Source: Fratercula arctica
Lineage: Eukaryota > Chordata > Aves > Charadriiformes > Alcidae
Direction of reading: 5' to 3'
DNA length: 64,000 bases
Assembly (NCBI GenBank): GCA_947846985.1
Contig: CANTUZ010000025.1
Coordinates: 11,034,100 to 11,098,099 of the forward strand
How positions within the stretch are numbered: the first letter of the stretch is position 1; each line of letters opens with the position of its first letter. This document shows positions 43,479 to 53,429 of the stretch, one piece after another. The notes under the pieces are model-generated. The model worked only from the letters and a program-made list of their open reading frames with translations, was not told the DNA's origin and did not search any database. Both the position numbers and the translations under genes were made by a program.

Positions 43479-45392
43479 AGGAAGGCTACACAGATGTTGT
43501 GAGGCTATGTAGGGAGAAAAGTAGAAAGGCCAAAGCCCAACTAGAACTTAACCTGGCTTTGGATGTTAAGAACAACAGAAAGAGTTTCTATAAACATATT
43601 AGCAACAAAAGGAGGACTCGGGAGAATCTCCATCCTTTATCGGATGAAGGCGGTAACATAGTGACAAAGGATGAGGAGAAGGCTGAGGTACTTAATGCCG
43701 CCTTTGCCTCAGTCTTTAGTAGTAGAGTCGGTTGTTCCCTGAGTACCCAGATCCCTGAGCTAGTAGATAGGGGCGGGGAGCAGACTGAAGCCCCCGTAAT
43801 CCAGAGGGAGATGGTGAGGGACCTGCTCAAACACCTGGACGTACACAAGTCTATGGGGCTGGATGGAATCCACCCGAGGGCACTGAGGGAGCTGGCGGAA
43901 GCGCTCAGCAAGCCACTTTCCATCATTTACCAGCAGTCCTGGCAAAACGGGGAGGTCCCAGTTGACTGGCGGCTAGCAAATGTGACGCCCATCCACAAGA
44001 AGGGCCGGAAGGAGGATCTGGGGAACTACAGGCCTGTCAGTCTGACGTCGGTGCCTGGGAAGGTCATGGAACAGATCATCCTGAGTGGCATTATGCAACA
44101 TGTGAAGGACAACCAGGTGATCAGGCCCAGTCAGCATGGGTTCATGAAAGGCAGGTCCTGCTTGACAAACCTGATCTCCTTCTATGACAAGGTGACCCGC
44201 TTGGTGGATGAGGGAAAGGCTGTGGATGTTGTTTACCTGGACTTTAGTAAGGCCTTTGACATGGTTTCCCACAGCATTCTCCTGGAGAACCTGGCTGCTC
44301 ATGGTTTGGACGGGTGCACTCTTTGCTGGATAGAAACTGGCTGGAGGGCCGGGCCCAGAGAGTGGTGGTGAATGGAGCTAAATCCAGTTGGCGGACAATC
44401 ATGAGTGGTGTTCCCCAGGGCTTGGTATTGGGGCCAGTTCTCTTTAATATCTTTATCAATGATTTGGATGAGGGGACTGAGTGCACCCTCAGTAAGCTTG
44501 CAGAAAACACCAAGTTGGGTGGAAGTGTTGATCTGCTTGAGGGTAGGATGGCTCTACAGAGGGATCTGGACAGTCTGGATGGATGGGCCGAGGCCAATGG
44601 TATGAGGTTCAAGGCCAAGTGCCGGGTCCTGCACTTGGGTCACAACAACCCCATGCAACGCTACAGGCTTAGGGAAGAGTGGCTGGAAAGCTGCCCAGCA
44701 GAAAAGAACCTGGGGGTGCTGGTCAACTGCCGGCTGAATATGAGCCAGCAGTGTGCCCAGGTGGCCAAGAGGGACGACAGCATCCTGGCCTGTATCAGGA
44801 ACAGTGTGTAGAGCAGGACTAGGGAAGTGATCGTCCCCCTGTACTCAGCACTGGTTAGGCTGCACCTCGAGTACTGTGTCCACTTTTGGGCCCCTCACCA
44901 CAAAAAAGACATTGAGGTGCTGGAGTGTGTCCAGAGAAGGGCAACAAAGCTGGTGAGGGGTCTGCAGAGTAAGTCCTATGAGGAGCGGCTGAAGGAGCTG
45001 GGGATGTTTAGCCTAGAGAAAAGGAGGCTGAGGGGAGACCTTATCACTCCCTACAACTACCTGAAAGGAGGTTGTAGCGAGGTGAGGTTCAGTCTCTTCT
45101 CCCAAGTAACAGGCGATAGGACAAGAGGAAATGGTCTCAAGTTGCGCCAGGAGAGGTTTAGACTGGATATTAGGGAAAATTTCTTCACTGAAAGGGTTAT
45201 TAAGCATTGGAACAGGCTGCCCAGGGAAGTGGCTGACTCACCATCCCTGGAGGTATTTAAAAGATGGATAGACATAGTGCTGAGTGATATGGTTTAGTGA
45301 TGGTTTTGGTCAGAGTCAGGTTGATGGTTGGACTAGATGATCTGAAAGGTCCCTTCCAACCTAGGCAATTCTATGATTCTATGATTCTGTGT
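43479..45392 (+). mobile_element. CR1-Z: 5'-truncated CR1 inserted in ERV F
   Basis: It begins in ORF2 after the endonuclease and ends with the CR1 3' UTR and tail ATTCTATGATTCTATGATTC. The sequence on the left is the RNase H of ERV F and on the right the env of ERV F. It belongs to the same subfamily as CR1-1. No flush target duplication was found. Confidence 0.93.
43484..45297 (+). pseudogene. CR1-Z ORF2 fragment (reverse transcriptase and C-terminus)
   Basis: The first frame to 44371 covers the reverse transcriptase fingers and palm ([32 protein letters not shown]). After a one-base shift near 44330 the frame has [13 protein letters not shown] and [10 protein letters not shown], so the catalytic FADD reads LAEN and is lost. 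A TAG at 44809-44811 matches the stop in CR1-1. The remaining frame to 45297 is open. Confidence 0.9.
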
Positions 45393-45395
45393 CTT

Positions 45396-45740
45396 AATTA
45401 GACAAGGTATGCTTTGGAGGAAAAAAATGTACAGGTTCAACAAGTGTCAAAGATGACCCTGCAAAATCAATTAGATATGCTACTGTTAAAAGTACATGGG
45501 GTATGTGGAATGTGAAATTTGACAGAAGGGGAATACTGTATCACCATCAACAATGCCTCCACTACTATAGAAGAAGTACGCGCAAAGATGAAGGAAGTTC
45601 TCCAGTCTTGTCAGCAACAATTTCAAGCAATGCATCCAGCAGATTGGTTTGATGGACTTAACCCCGGATCATGGATTGCATCGACAGTGAAGTCTCTCGG
45701 ACTCACGGGGTGGGGAAGATGGCTTCTAATGATATTATGA
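45396..45740 (+). pseudogene. env: ERV F env transmembrane subunit remnant
   Basis: The readable frame has a heptad-like 'NQLDMLLLKVHGVCGM', a TGA near 45517 in the place where a Cys of the conserved Cys cluster would be expected, then NLTEGEYC, a second helical region, and a Trp-rich pre-membrane and membrane-anchor start (GWGRWLLMIL). This order of helix, Cys-x(n)-Cys, helix and anchor is typical of retroviral transmembrane subunits. The surface subunit is missing. Confidence 0.75.
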
Positions 45741-45873
45741 TATTGATTTGATTCTTGTTTTTAATGCTAGGCCTTGCAGCAGTTATATGTATGATCTCTC
45801 GTCTTATGCCTTCTCTTTCCTCTGGACCTGTACACTATGTTCGGATCACAACGGTCAAAGAAGAACTTGGGGT

Positions 45874-46905
45874 GGTATAAGAGACGACTTGTAATTTCCC
45901 CTAGGCAAAGACTTGGAGAGGCACACTGAGGGAAGCATGAAACAAATTCCTGAGGAATGTCTCAAACACTCGAAAGTACCAGGCCTTCTGCTCAGAGAAC
46001 CGATAAGGCTAACACCTTCTTATCTCTTGTGTGACTCTTTCAGAAGGCCTGAAGAGCACAGGATGTGCCCAGGGGCATCTGGAGGATGAAGGAAGTCCTT
46101 CATGAGGAGACAGGACAGCCCTGCTTTTCTTCGTCAAGGACAAGATAACAGGAATCTGTGTAGTTCTCTGTTTCTTACTAAAACTACTGTGCCTGACGAA
46201 TGACCTTTGCCTCATTATCCACGAAATCCATATTAAAGTTCACACCCCCGCATATCATAATGAAGATTATCGAGATCATGCTAAACATATATGATTATAG
46301 CTCTTTTCTCCCCACCCAAATCATGCTACACATCACCTGGGGGGGGGGAGAAACCTCAGACGAAACTGCCCTGTAGCAGTGGGGCGGATTGTACTGATAT
46401 GACGAACATAAAAGGGGAAAATAAGTGCCCCTAGAGAGAATTTTCCCTGGGGATACACAGAAGAGCGCTCTTACCCCCATTGGCAGGACCAACGCTGGAA
46501 CCAGGACTGGTGATCACTTTCTCTCTCTCTCTCTCTGTCTCTCCTTTTCTATCCCTCTGTTTCTTTTTCTTTTCTCTTTTCCATTTTCTTTTGAAGTTGT
46601 TAAGTAACATAAGACATACCTTATGACTCGCCATAATTCATTGTATATCTGTTGTTAAGTACCACTTGCCATAATTTGTTGTATATCTGTTGCTAAGTAA
46701 CGCAAGGTGTACCTTACCGCTTGCCATAATTTGTTATATACCAAACCAATTATCGTGGACCTAGTTAAGACATATATTAATCACTGTGGGAATTTAATAA
46801 ATGCTTGTATACAGACCTTGAAAGTTGTCTCACCTTAGTCTGCGCCGCTGGGGATTTGCGAATCTGAGTCACTTATCCCCCCTCTTTTCTGAGTGGGGCA
46901 TGACA
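45874..46905 (+). repeat. 3' LTR of ERV F
   Basis: It starts TGGTATAAGAG after a GAAGAACTTGGGG purine-rich tract and ends GGGGCATGACA. A TATA-like CATAAAAGGGG lies near 46408 and the polyadenylation signal AATAAA near 46797. A CT microsatellite (about 46517-46545) and three imperfect tandem units (46596-46740) lie between them. It is homologous to the solo LTR at 28683-29508. Confidence 0.85.
46596..46740 (+). repeat. Three imperfect tandem units in the ERV F LTR
   Basis: Units of about 55, 38 and 52 bp, each starting GTTG(T/C)TAAGTA and ending near TTG(T)TATAT. They lie between the promoter and the polyadenylation signal. Confidence 0.8.
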
Positions 46906-47979
46906 CCCTGTTAGACCAGCACAGTATGCGATTTGGCAGGTACAATGAGCAATACTCTTGTCTCAAAAGATTACCTCCTGACTAATGATGATCACTATAA
47001 GCAGTTGGGTGCTATTTGACTGCGTGGATGGCGGTCCCACATAGGTGACATTCCATGCATAGGTTTTATCTCATCTTGCCTTTTAAACCATGCATGGAGT
47101 TAGACAGAGAAGAAGCTTCAGAAAGTTCTGAGGAAGGAAATGATGACTAGTGGGCTATCAAATGATATGGCAACAAATAAAGCATAAATACAGGCCTTTA
47201 TCATCGTCTGAGTTTATCTTTTTGAAGATGTATTTGGGAGCTAAAAAATGAACTGCTTGTCACATAAAGATAACAAGAAGTTTCATCTAGATTCTCATTC
47301 TTTGGCCTGTTGAGATTGCACTGAAATATCTAGCTGAAATCTTGATAGGTGTTGTAGGAGGTTTTGAGTATAATTTTTCAGTATTTTCACCTGCATGCAA
47401 TAGATTCCATACAAAAATTCCCTGCCTTGCCTACACTGAGAATTTTGAAACAAAATTAGCTTATGGTTTTTTCTTCCAATAACTTGAAAATGGGAGAAGA
47501 ACCCACAATTTCTGATTCTAATATCATTTATTGGAAATACAGCTTTACAGCTTTAACCAGTCTGGTTAATATTCCACAGTGCAAAAAATAATTATTAGAT
47601 ATGTTTTTCTTTCTTTATGCCTCATCTGATTGCAACAATTCACATTATTTGCATCCTTGAGCCAAAGACTTGGAGCAAATGTCACCTATTTATAGGAATC
47701 AATTTATTTGTACTTCAGGACAGAGCTTTGCACTGTATATTCTTCAGGCTATAGGGCTTCTTTACATGTGTGCTCCCTGGACTGCATGATATTCAAGCAA
47801 TCATCTTACTGTAAACTGCTACTATCACTGTTAGTGGCTATGAATATTTCCAACAGTTATATCCAACAGTTTTGCCAACATGTCTAAGATTGCTGGCCAA
47901 ATGAAAATCAAATCACGTTGTGATTTATATGTTGGGGCTCAAATCAATGTTTTCTTTTGTTTGGTTTGGGTTTTATTTC
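46906..47979. other. Unique non-coding DNA
   Basis: Nothing recognised; the right flank of ERV F. Confidence 0.6.
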
Positions 47980-48372
47980 ATAGAATCATAGAATGGTTAA
48001 GGTTGGAAGGGACCTTAAAGATCATCTAGTTCCAACCCCCCTGCCATGGGCAGGGACATCTCCCACTAGACACCAGGTTGCTCATCCAACCTGGCCTTGA
48101 ACACTTCCAGGAAAGGGGCATCCACAACTTCTCTGGACAACCTGTTCCAGTGCCTCACCACCCTCACAGTAAAGAATTTCTTCCTAATATCTAATATCTA
48201 ATCTAAATCTCCCCTCTTTCAGTTTAAAACTGTTACCCTTTGTCCTATTGCTACATTTGCTACACTCCCTGATAGAAATTCCCTCCCCATCTTTCCTGTA
48301 GGCCCCCTTTAAGTACTGGAAGGTTGCTATAAGGTCTCCCTGGAGCCTTCTCTTCTCCAGGCTGATTGTACT
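47980..48372 (-). mobile_element. CR1 LINE 3' fragment
   Basis: The CR1 tail (AATCATAGAATGGTTAAGG) and about 390 bases of 3' UTR and ORF2 C-terminus on the minus strand. Short duplications such as CTAATATCTAATAT mark it as old. Confidence 0.92.
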
Positions 48373-49245
48373 GAGAAACCTAACTTCAACACCATTTTTT
48401 TTTCAAAAGTAAAAATTATCTTTATGATTGACCTCTCATTTTTATCTAATCTTGCATACAGTTATTGTGGGAACTTTTCGTAGCCCCTTAAAACTATCTA
48501 AGGAAGGTAGTCCAAACAAAAACTCAAATATATTTAAAGCAGATTGATTGACTTAAAATATTATAGGGTATTTTCTGCACCTACTGTATTTAATGGAAAA
48601 AGTAAATTAACTTCTTTTGATGGGCTCAATTAACTGGTTAATATACTAGTTTGACTTCATATATGCAAGGGTGAAATTTTGGTTCTTTTTAAAGCAAATA
48701 GAATTAGGATTATTTTCTACCTCTGGAATTGACACAAAAGACAGAAGCTTTTAAGACGAAAAAGTGTGTTTGTTTTACACATAGAAAGCAGTAGACCACT
48801 CACTAAAAAAATTTAAAAAATAAAAAAATAAAGCCTTTCTAATGTAGGCACCTGAGCCTGAGCTATTAGGTGCATATATATATATAACTGTATTTTTTCC
48901 TGGGTAACAGAACGTTCTGTAAGCACCATCTTTGAAAACTCCCATTTACACTTGCAAGAAATATATTCCTTTCAGTCAAGATATGAGCATAGGTCTGCAC
49001 AAAATAACAATTAATTCATTCAGAATCTCATCTGTGTATTTTATAATCACCTTGCCAAGTGCATTTCTGGAGACTCAAATGATTTTAGCAAACACTTTAT
49101 TATTTTAATTCTTGCTTTCTTCACCTTCATGAAAGTTTAAAGCTAGGTGTATAGAAATTTTTAGATTTCCCAGCACATATTCAAAATGATTCTTAAAGCC
49201 TTATAGGTTTTGATACATATTCAAACTTATTGATGGTGACATTAT
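48373..49245. other. Unique non-coding DNA
   Basis: AT-rich with a TA tract near 48873-48885. Nothing else recognised. Confidence 0.6.
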
Positions 49246-51140
49246 CACAGAATCATAGAATTGTTAGGGTTGGAAGGGACCTTAAAGACCATCTAGTTCC
49301 AACCCCCCTGCCATGGGCAGGGACATCTCCCACTAGACACCAGGTTGCTCAGAGCCCCATCCAGCCTGGCCTTAAAAACTTCCAGGGATGGGGCTTCCAC
49401 CACCTCTCTGGGCAACCTGTTCCAGTGTCTCACCACCCTCACTGTAAAGAACTTCTTCCTAACGTCCAATCTGAATCGACCCATCTCTATTTTTAATCCA
49501 TTCCCTCTAGTCCTACCATTACCCAACATCCTAAAAAGTCCCTCACCAGCTCTCTTGTAGGCCGCCTTAAAATACTGGTAGGCCACTATAAGGTCTCCCT
49601 GGAGCCTTCTTTTCTCCAGGCTGAACAACCCCAGCTCTCTCAGGCTGTCCTCATAGGAGAGGTGCTCCAGCCCTCTGATCATCCTCGTGGCCCTTCTCTG
49701 GACACGTTCCAGCATGTCCATATCTTTCTTGTAGTAGGGGCTCCAGAAATGGACACAGTACTCCAGGTGGGGTCTCATGAGAGTGGAGTAGAGGGGGAGA
49801 ATCACCTCCCTCGACCTGCTGGCCACGCTTCTCCTGATGCAGCCCAGGATATGGTTGGCTTTCTGGGCTGCTAGTGTGCACTGACGGCTCATGTTGATCT
49901 TCTCGTCCACCAGCACCCCCAAGTCCTTTTCTTCAGGGCTGTTCTCAAGCCAGTCACTGCCCAGCCTATATTGGTGCTTGGGATTGCCCCGACCCAGATG
50001 GAGGACCCTGCACTTGGCCTTGTTGAACTTCATGAGGTTGGCATGGGCCCACCTCTCCAGCCTGTCAAGGTCCCTCTGGATGGCATCCCTTCCCTCCAGC
50101 ACGTCAGCCGCCCCACACAGCTTGCACCGTCAGCAAACTTGCTGAGGGTGCACTCTGTGCCACTGTCCATGTCACTGGCAAAGATGTTAAACAAGACCGG
50201 TCCCAGTACTGATCCTTGAGGGACTCCACTTGTCACTGGCCTCCACTTGGACATGGACCCATTGACAGCCACTCTTTGGGTGCGGCCGTCAAGCCAGTTC
50301 TTTATCCACTGAGTTGTCAGTCCATCAAACCCATATTTTATCAGCTTGGAGACCAGGATGTCATGTGGGACAGCGTCAAAGGCTTTGCTCAGGTCCAGGT
50401 AAATGACGTCAGTTGCTCTCCCCTTGTCTATTGATGTTGTGACCTTCTCATAGAAGGCCACCAGGTTTGTCAGGCACGATTTGCCCTTGGTGAAGCTGTG
50501 TTGATTGTACCCAATCACCTCTTTGTTATTCTTCTGCCTCAGCAGTGCCTCCAGGAGGATCTGCTCCATAATCTTACCAGGCATGGAGGTGAGACTGACT
50601 GGCCTATAGTTCCCTGGTTCCTCCTTCTTTCCCTTTTTGAAAATGGGGATTATGTTTCCCCTTTTCCAGTCAGTGGGGACTTCACCAGACTGCCGTGACT
50701 TTTGGAATATAATAGAGAGTGGTTTAGCAACCTCATCCGCCAGTTCCCTCAGTACCCGTGGGTGTATCCCATCGGGTCCCATGGACTTGTTCACTTTCAG
50801 GTTCATCAGATGGTCACGAACCTGATCTTCACTTACAATGGGCGGTTCTTTCCAACCCCTGCCATTGTCTTCTGTGACTCTGGGAGTGTGGCTGGAGCCC
50901 TTGCCAGTGAAGACTGAGGAAAAGAAGTCGTTGAGAACCTCGGCCTTCTCCATATCACTTGTCACTAGTTCTCCCGTTTCCTTTCTGAGGGGGCCCACAC
51001 CTTCCCTAGTCGTCTTCTTACCATTAATGTACCTATAGAAATTTTTGCTGTTTCCCTTGATCTCCTTGGCTAGATTTAATTCTAACTGAGCTTTAGCTTT
51101 TCTCACCAGGTCTCTTGCTGTTCAGACAGCCTTCTTTAAG
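49246..51140 (-). mobile_element. CR1-6: 5'-truncated CR1 LINE
   Basis: The tail is at 49246 (CACAGAATCATAGAATTG) and about 1.9 kb follows, up to a truncation within ORF2 after the endonuclease. It belongs to a different subfamily from CR1-1/Z and CR1-7/Y. Confidence 0.93.
49293..51106 (-). pseudogene. CR1-6 ORF2 fragment (reverse transcriptase and C-terminus)
   Basis: Two long frames overlap: 51106-50030 (reverse transcriptase) and 50102-49293 (C-terminus). The first has [50 protein letters not shown] and [13 protein letters not shown]. The break falls exactly at the catalytic site: FADD reads FADG and a one-base change shifts the frame just after it (about 50128-50140). Apart from this lesion the copy is very well preserved. 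Confidence 0.9.
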
Positions 51141-51779
51141 GTTTGAAAATATTTATCATGTTTTGTTATGGTTCATGGTAATCATCTATCACATTCTAGG
51201 TTTAGTTTGTGTTTTATTCTGAAGACATGGGTAAAATTTCCAAAAGAGTCGGTGTGATTTCACATCAATTCCCAATATATATAGTCCTAACTCAATTAGG
51301 GTTTTATTATCTTATAAATTGCAATCCTCAACTGTAAAACCTCAGCAAGCATTGCACAACACATGGCAATCCAGGAAAATTCAAAGTTCCTCTGCTCACT
51401 ATAATATTTTACAGTGGAGATGTCTGGAGAAACGCAGAATACAAAAAGCAGGTCTTGTCCCATTAAATGACTTCTGAACCCAGCAGGAGCCACTGTTGCT
51501 TTCTTGCCTGGCTTGCTTCAAATGCAAGAAAGCACACCTGTCCCTATAACACATAGATAGGGAAGGCCATGGCTGGATTCACCCCACTTCCCTTAAGCAA
51601 TTAATTTGTGCCTACTGTTAAGGTTTTAAAGATACAACACTCCTAAAATAAGCAATTACTTAAACTCACCGAGGTTTTAAAGATGCAGCACTCCTAAAAT
51701 AAGCAATTACTTGCACTCGCCGCGGAGACCAGCTCCAATGCAGGTAAGTCCGCATTGGGATAGGGAATCGCGGCAAAAA
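51141..51779. other. Unique DNA with a 51-bp tandem repeat
   Basis: No gene. A 51-bp unit occurs twice in tandem at 51621-51722. The last part becomes GC-rich and may belong to the 5' region of the next CR1. Confidence 0.6.
51621..51722. repeat. Two-copy 51-bp tandem repeat
   Basis: Units 51621-51671 and 51672-51722 both start AGGTTTTAAAGAT and differ at few positions. They lie just upstream of the CR1-7 5' region. Confidence 0.85.
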
Positions 51780-52247
51780 AGGGTCAGCTAGGGGCTCGTT
51801 TTCAAGGCTTTTCGAAGCCGGGAAAAGCGGCAAGCGCGGGCCGGTACCCGGCACTTCCGGGGGGCAGAGACAGCTGAGGAGCCGAGGGTGGAGCCAGCAC
51901 CCCCGGCGGCAGATCTAAAGGAGGCGGGGTAGGGCCACTCCCCCCTCATAAAAGAAGCCCTTCGAGAGAATGCCAACTAGGTCACTACACACTCAGTAAA
52001 CAAGCAGTGAGTGGGCGTTGCCTGGGTGTCACCCAGGGAATCACCTGGGAGCACCACAACAAGGGTATACTTCTTGGGCTGGTGAAGAAGGCAGCCAAAC
52101 AGGGCGTGACACAACAGTTCGATCACAGCAGTTTGTATGGCAGTTCGTGGGGGAGAGGGCTGAGAGACTGCCAAGCCAGCCAGGAAGCAATGGTATCTAC
52201 TCAGAAGACGACCATGGCATCCATGAGCTCCACAACCATCAGCTCAG

Positions 52248-52541
52248 ATGGAGCTCCTGTGGGAACATGCTGCCACACAGACATCAGGCTGCAGGGTGTG
52301 CCCTGCTTTTATGCCAGTGTCGGATGGCAGTGGTGGGCATGCCTGTGGGAGATGTGCCCAGGTAGAGGATCTCCTCCGATTAGTGATGGAGCTCAGGGAG
52401 AAAGTAAGCAGGTTGAGGGCCATCAGGGAATACGAGAGAGAGAGACAGATGCTTGGAGTAGAACCCTGCATCCCACAACAGAAATCAAGCAGGCAGACAG
52501 AACCCCTGCAGCAGAGAACTCCCTGTCCTCTCTCCCCCTGA
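52248..52541 (+). pseudogene. CR1-7 ORF1, N-terminal zinc-binding and coiled-coil part
   Basis: This frame has a Cys/His cluster (CRVCPAF...HACGRC) followed by a charged helical stretch (VEDLLRLVMELREKVSRLRA). CR1-like elements are known to carry a PHD-like domain in ORF1, which fits. It is out of phase with the esterase part downstream. Confidence 0.72.
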
Positions 52542-52624
52542 CTGAATGTGGTGACTTGGAGGACAGGGGGCAGTAGCAAGAAGTTCCTGCCCGGTGCAAC
52601 AGGCGCCGCACTCAGGACTGCCCA

Positions 52625-53119
52625 GTGACTACCCTATCTTCCCAGATGCCACTGTGTAACAGATACAGTGCTCTGCAAGGGAACCTGGACAATGATGAGC
52701 ATGATAGTTCTTCCACCCTGGAGGTGTCATCGAGGTCTAGTCAGACCACCTCCCACATCAAAACCTCCGCGGTAAAGAACAAAAGATGGGTCATTGTCAT
52801 AGGTGACTTGCTACTGAAGGGAGCAGAAGGCACAATATGCAGGCCGGACCCGGTACATAGGGAGGTCTGCTGCCTCCCTGGGGCCCAGGTCAAGGATGTG
52901 AAGAGGAAGCTTCCTTCCCTGGTACGGCCCTCAGATTATTACCCGCTTTTGATCTTTCAGGTAGGCAGCAATGAGGTAGCGAAAAGAAGTCCAAGGGCAA
53001 TGAAGAAAGATTTCAAGACCCTGGGACGGCTGGTCAAGGGATCGAGAGCACAAGTTGTGTTCTCCTCTGTCCCCCCAGTTGCAGGGAATGATGAGGGGGT
53101 AAATAGGAAGAGCCAGTAG
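52625..53119 (+). pseudogene. CR1-7 ORF1 esterase domain, catalytic serine lost
   Basis: A 164-codon frame with SGNH-type esterase blocks: 'VIVIGDLLLKGAEG' where the family has GDS, 'LPGAQVKDVKRKL', 'YYPLLIFQVGSNEVA' and 'GSRAQVVFSSVPPVAG'. An ORF1 esterase is established for CR1-like retrotransposons. Here the nucleophile position reads Leu, so the enzyme would be inactive. Confidence 0.8.
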
Positions 53120-53429
53120 ATCAATGCCTGGCTCCAAGCCTGGTGCTGCCAGCAGGACTTTGGGTTCTTTGACCATGGCCTGATTTACAAGACACCAGGC
53201 CTGCTGGTAATGGGAGGGAATACCTTGACTTCCAGGGGGAAAAGGGTTCTAGGACAAGAGTTATCAGGGCTCATTGAGAGAGCTTTAAACTAGATTTGAA
53301 GGGGGGTGGGGATGCTACTGGGCTTGCCAGATAGGTGCCAGGGCATAGTTGCTCAGCACTTGTGGGGGAGCGTGCCAGTATTTCTGAGAACCAGAAGGCA
53401 CACCACATCTCAGGGGTGAAAACTACACA

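Larger units (their letters stand above)
40351..46905 (+). mobile_element. ERV F: 5'-truncated endogenous retrovirus with env remnant, interrupted by CR1-Z
   Basis: This belongs to a different lineage from A to E, tentatively class I (ERV1-like). It starts abruptly in gag at the CR1-X junction with no 5' LTR. It runs through protease, reverse transcriptase and RNase H to about 43475, is interrupted by CR1-Z (about 43479-45392), then resumes in the transmembrane part of env and ends with a full 3' LTR (45874-46905). Integrase and most of env are absent, so a deletion coincides with the CR1 insertion site. Confidence 0.85.

Noticed and set aside
51985..52579. Alternative-frame ORFs across the CR1-7 ORF1 start
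   Set aside because: The Cys/His and coiled-coil frame (52248-52541) fits the known CR1 ORF1; the others have no recognisable features.
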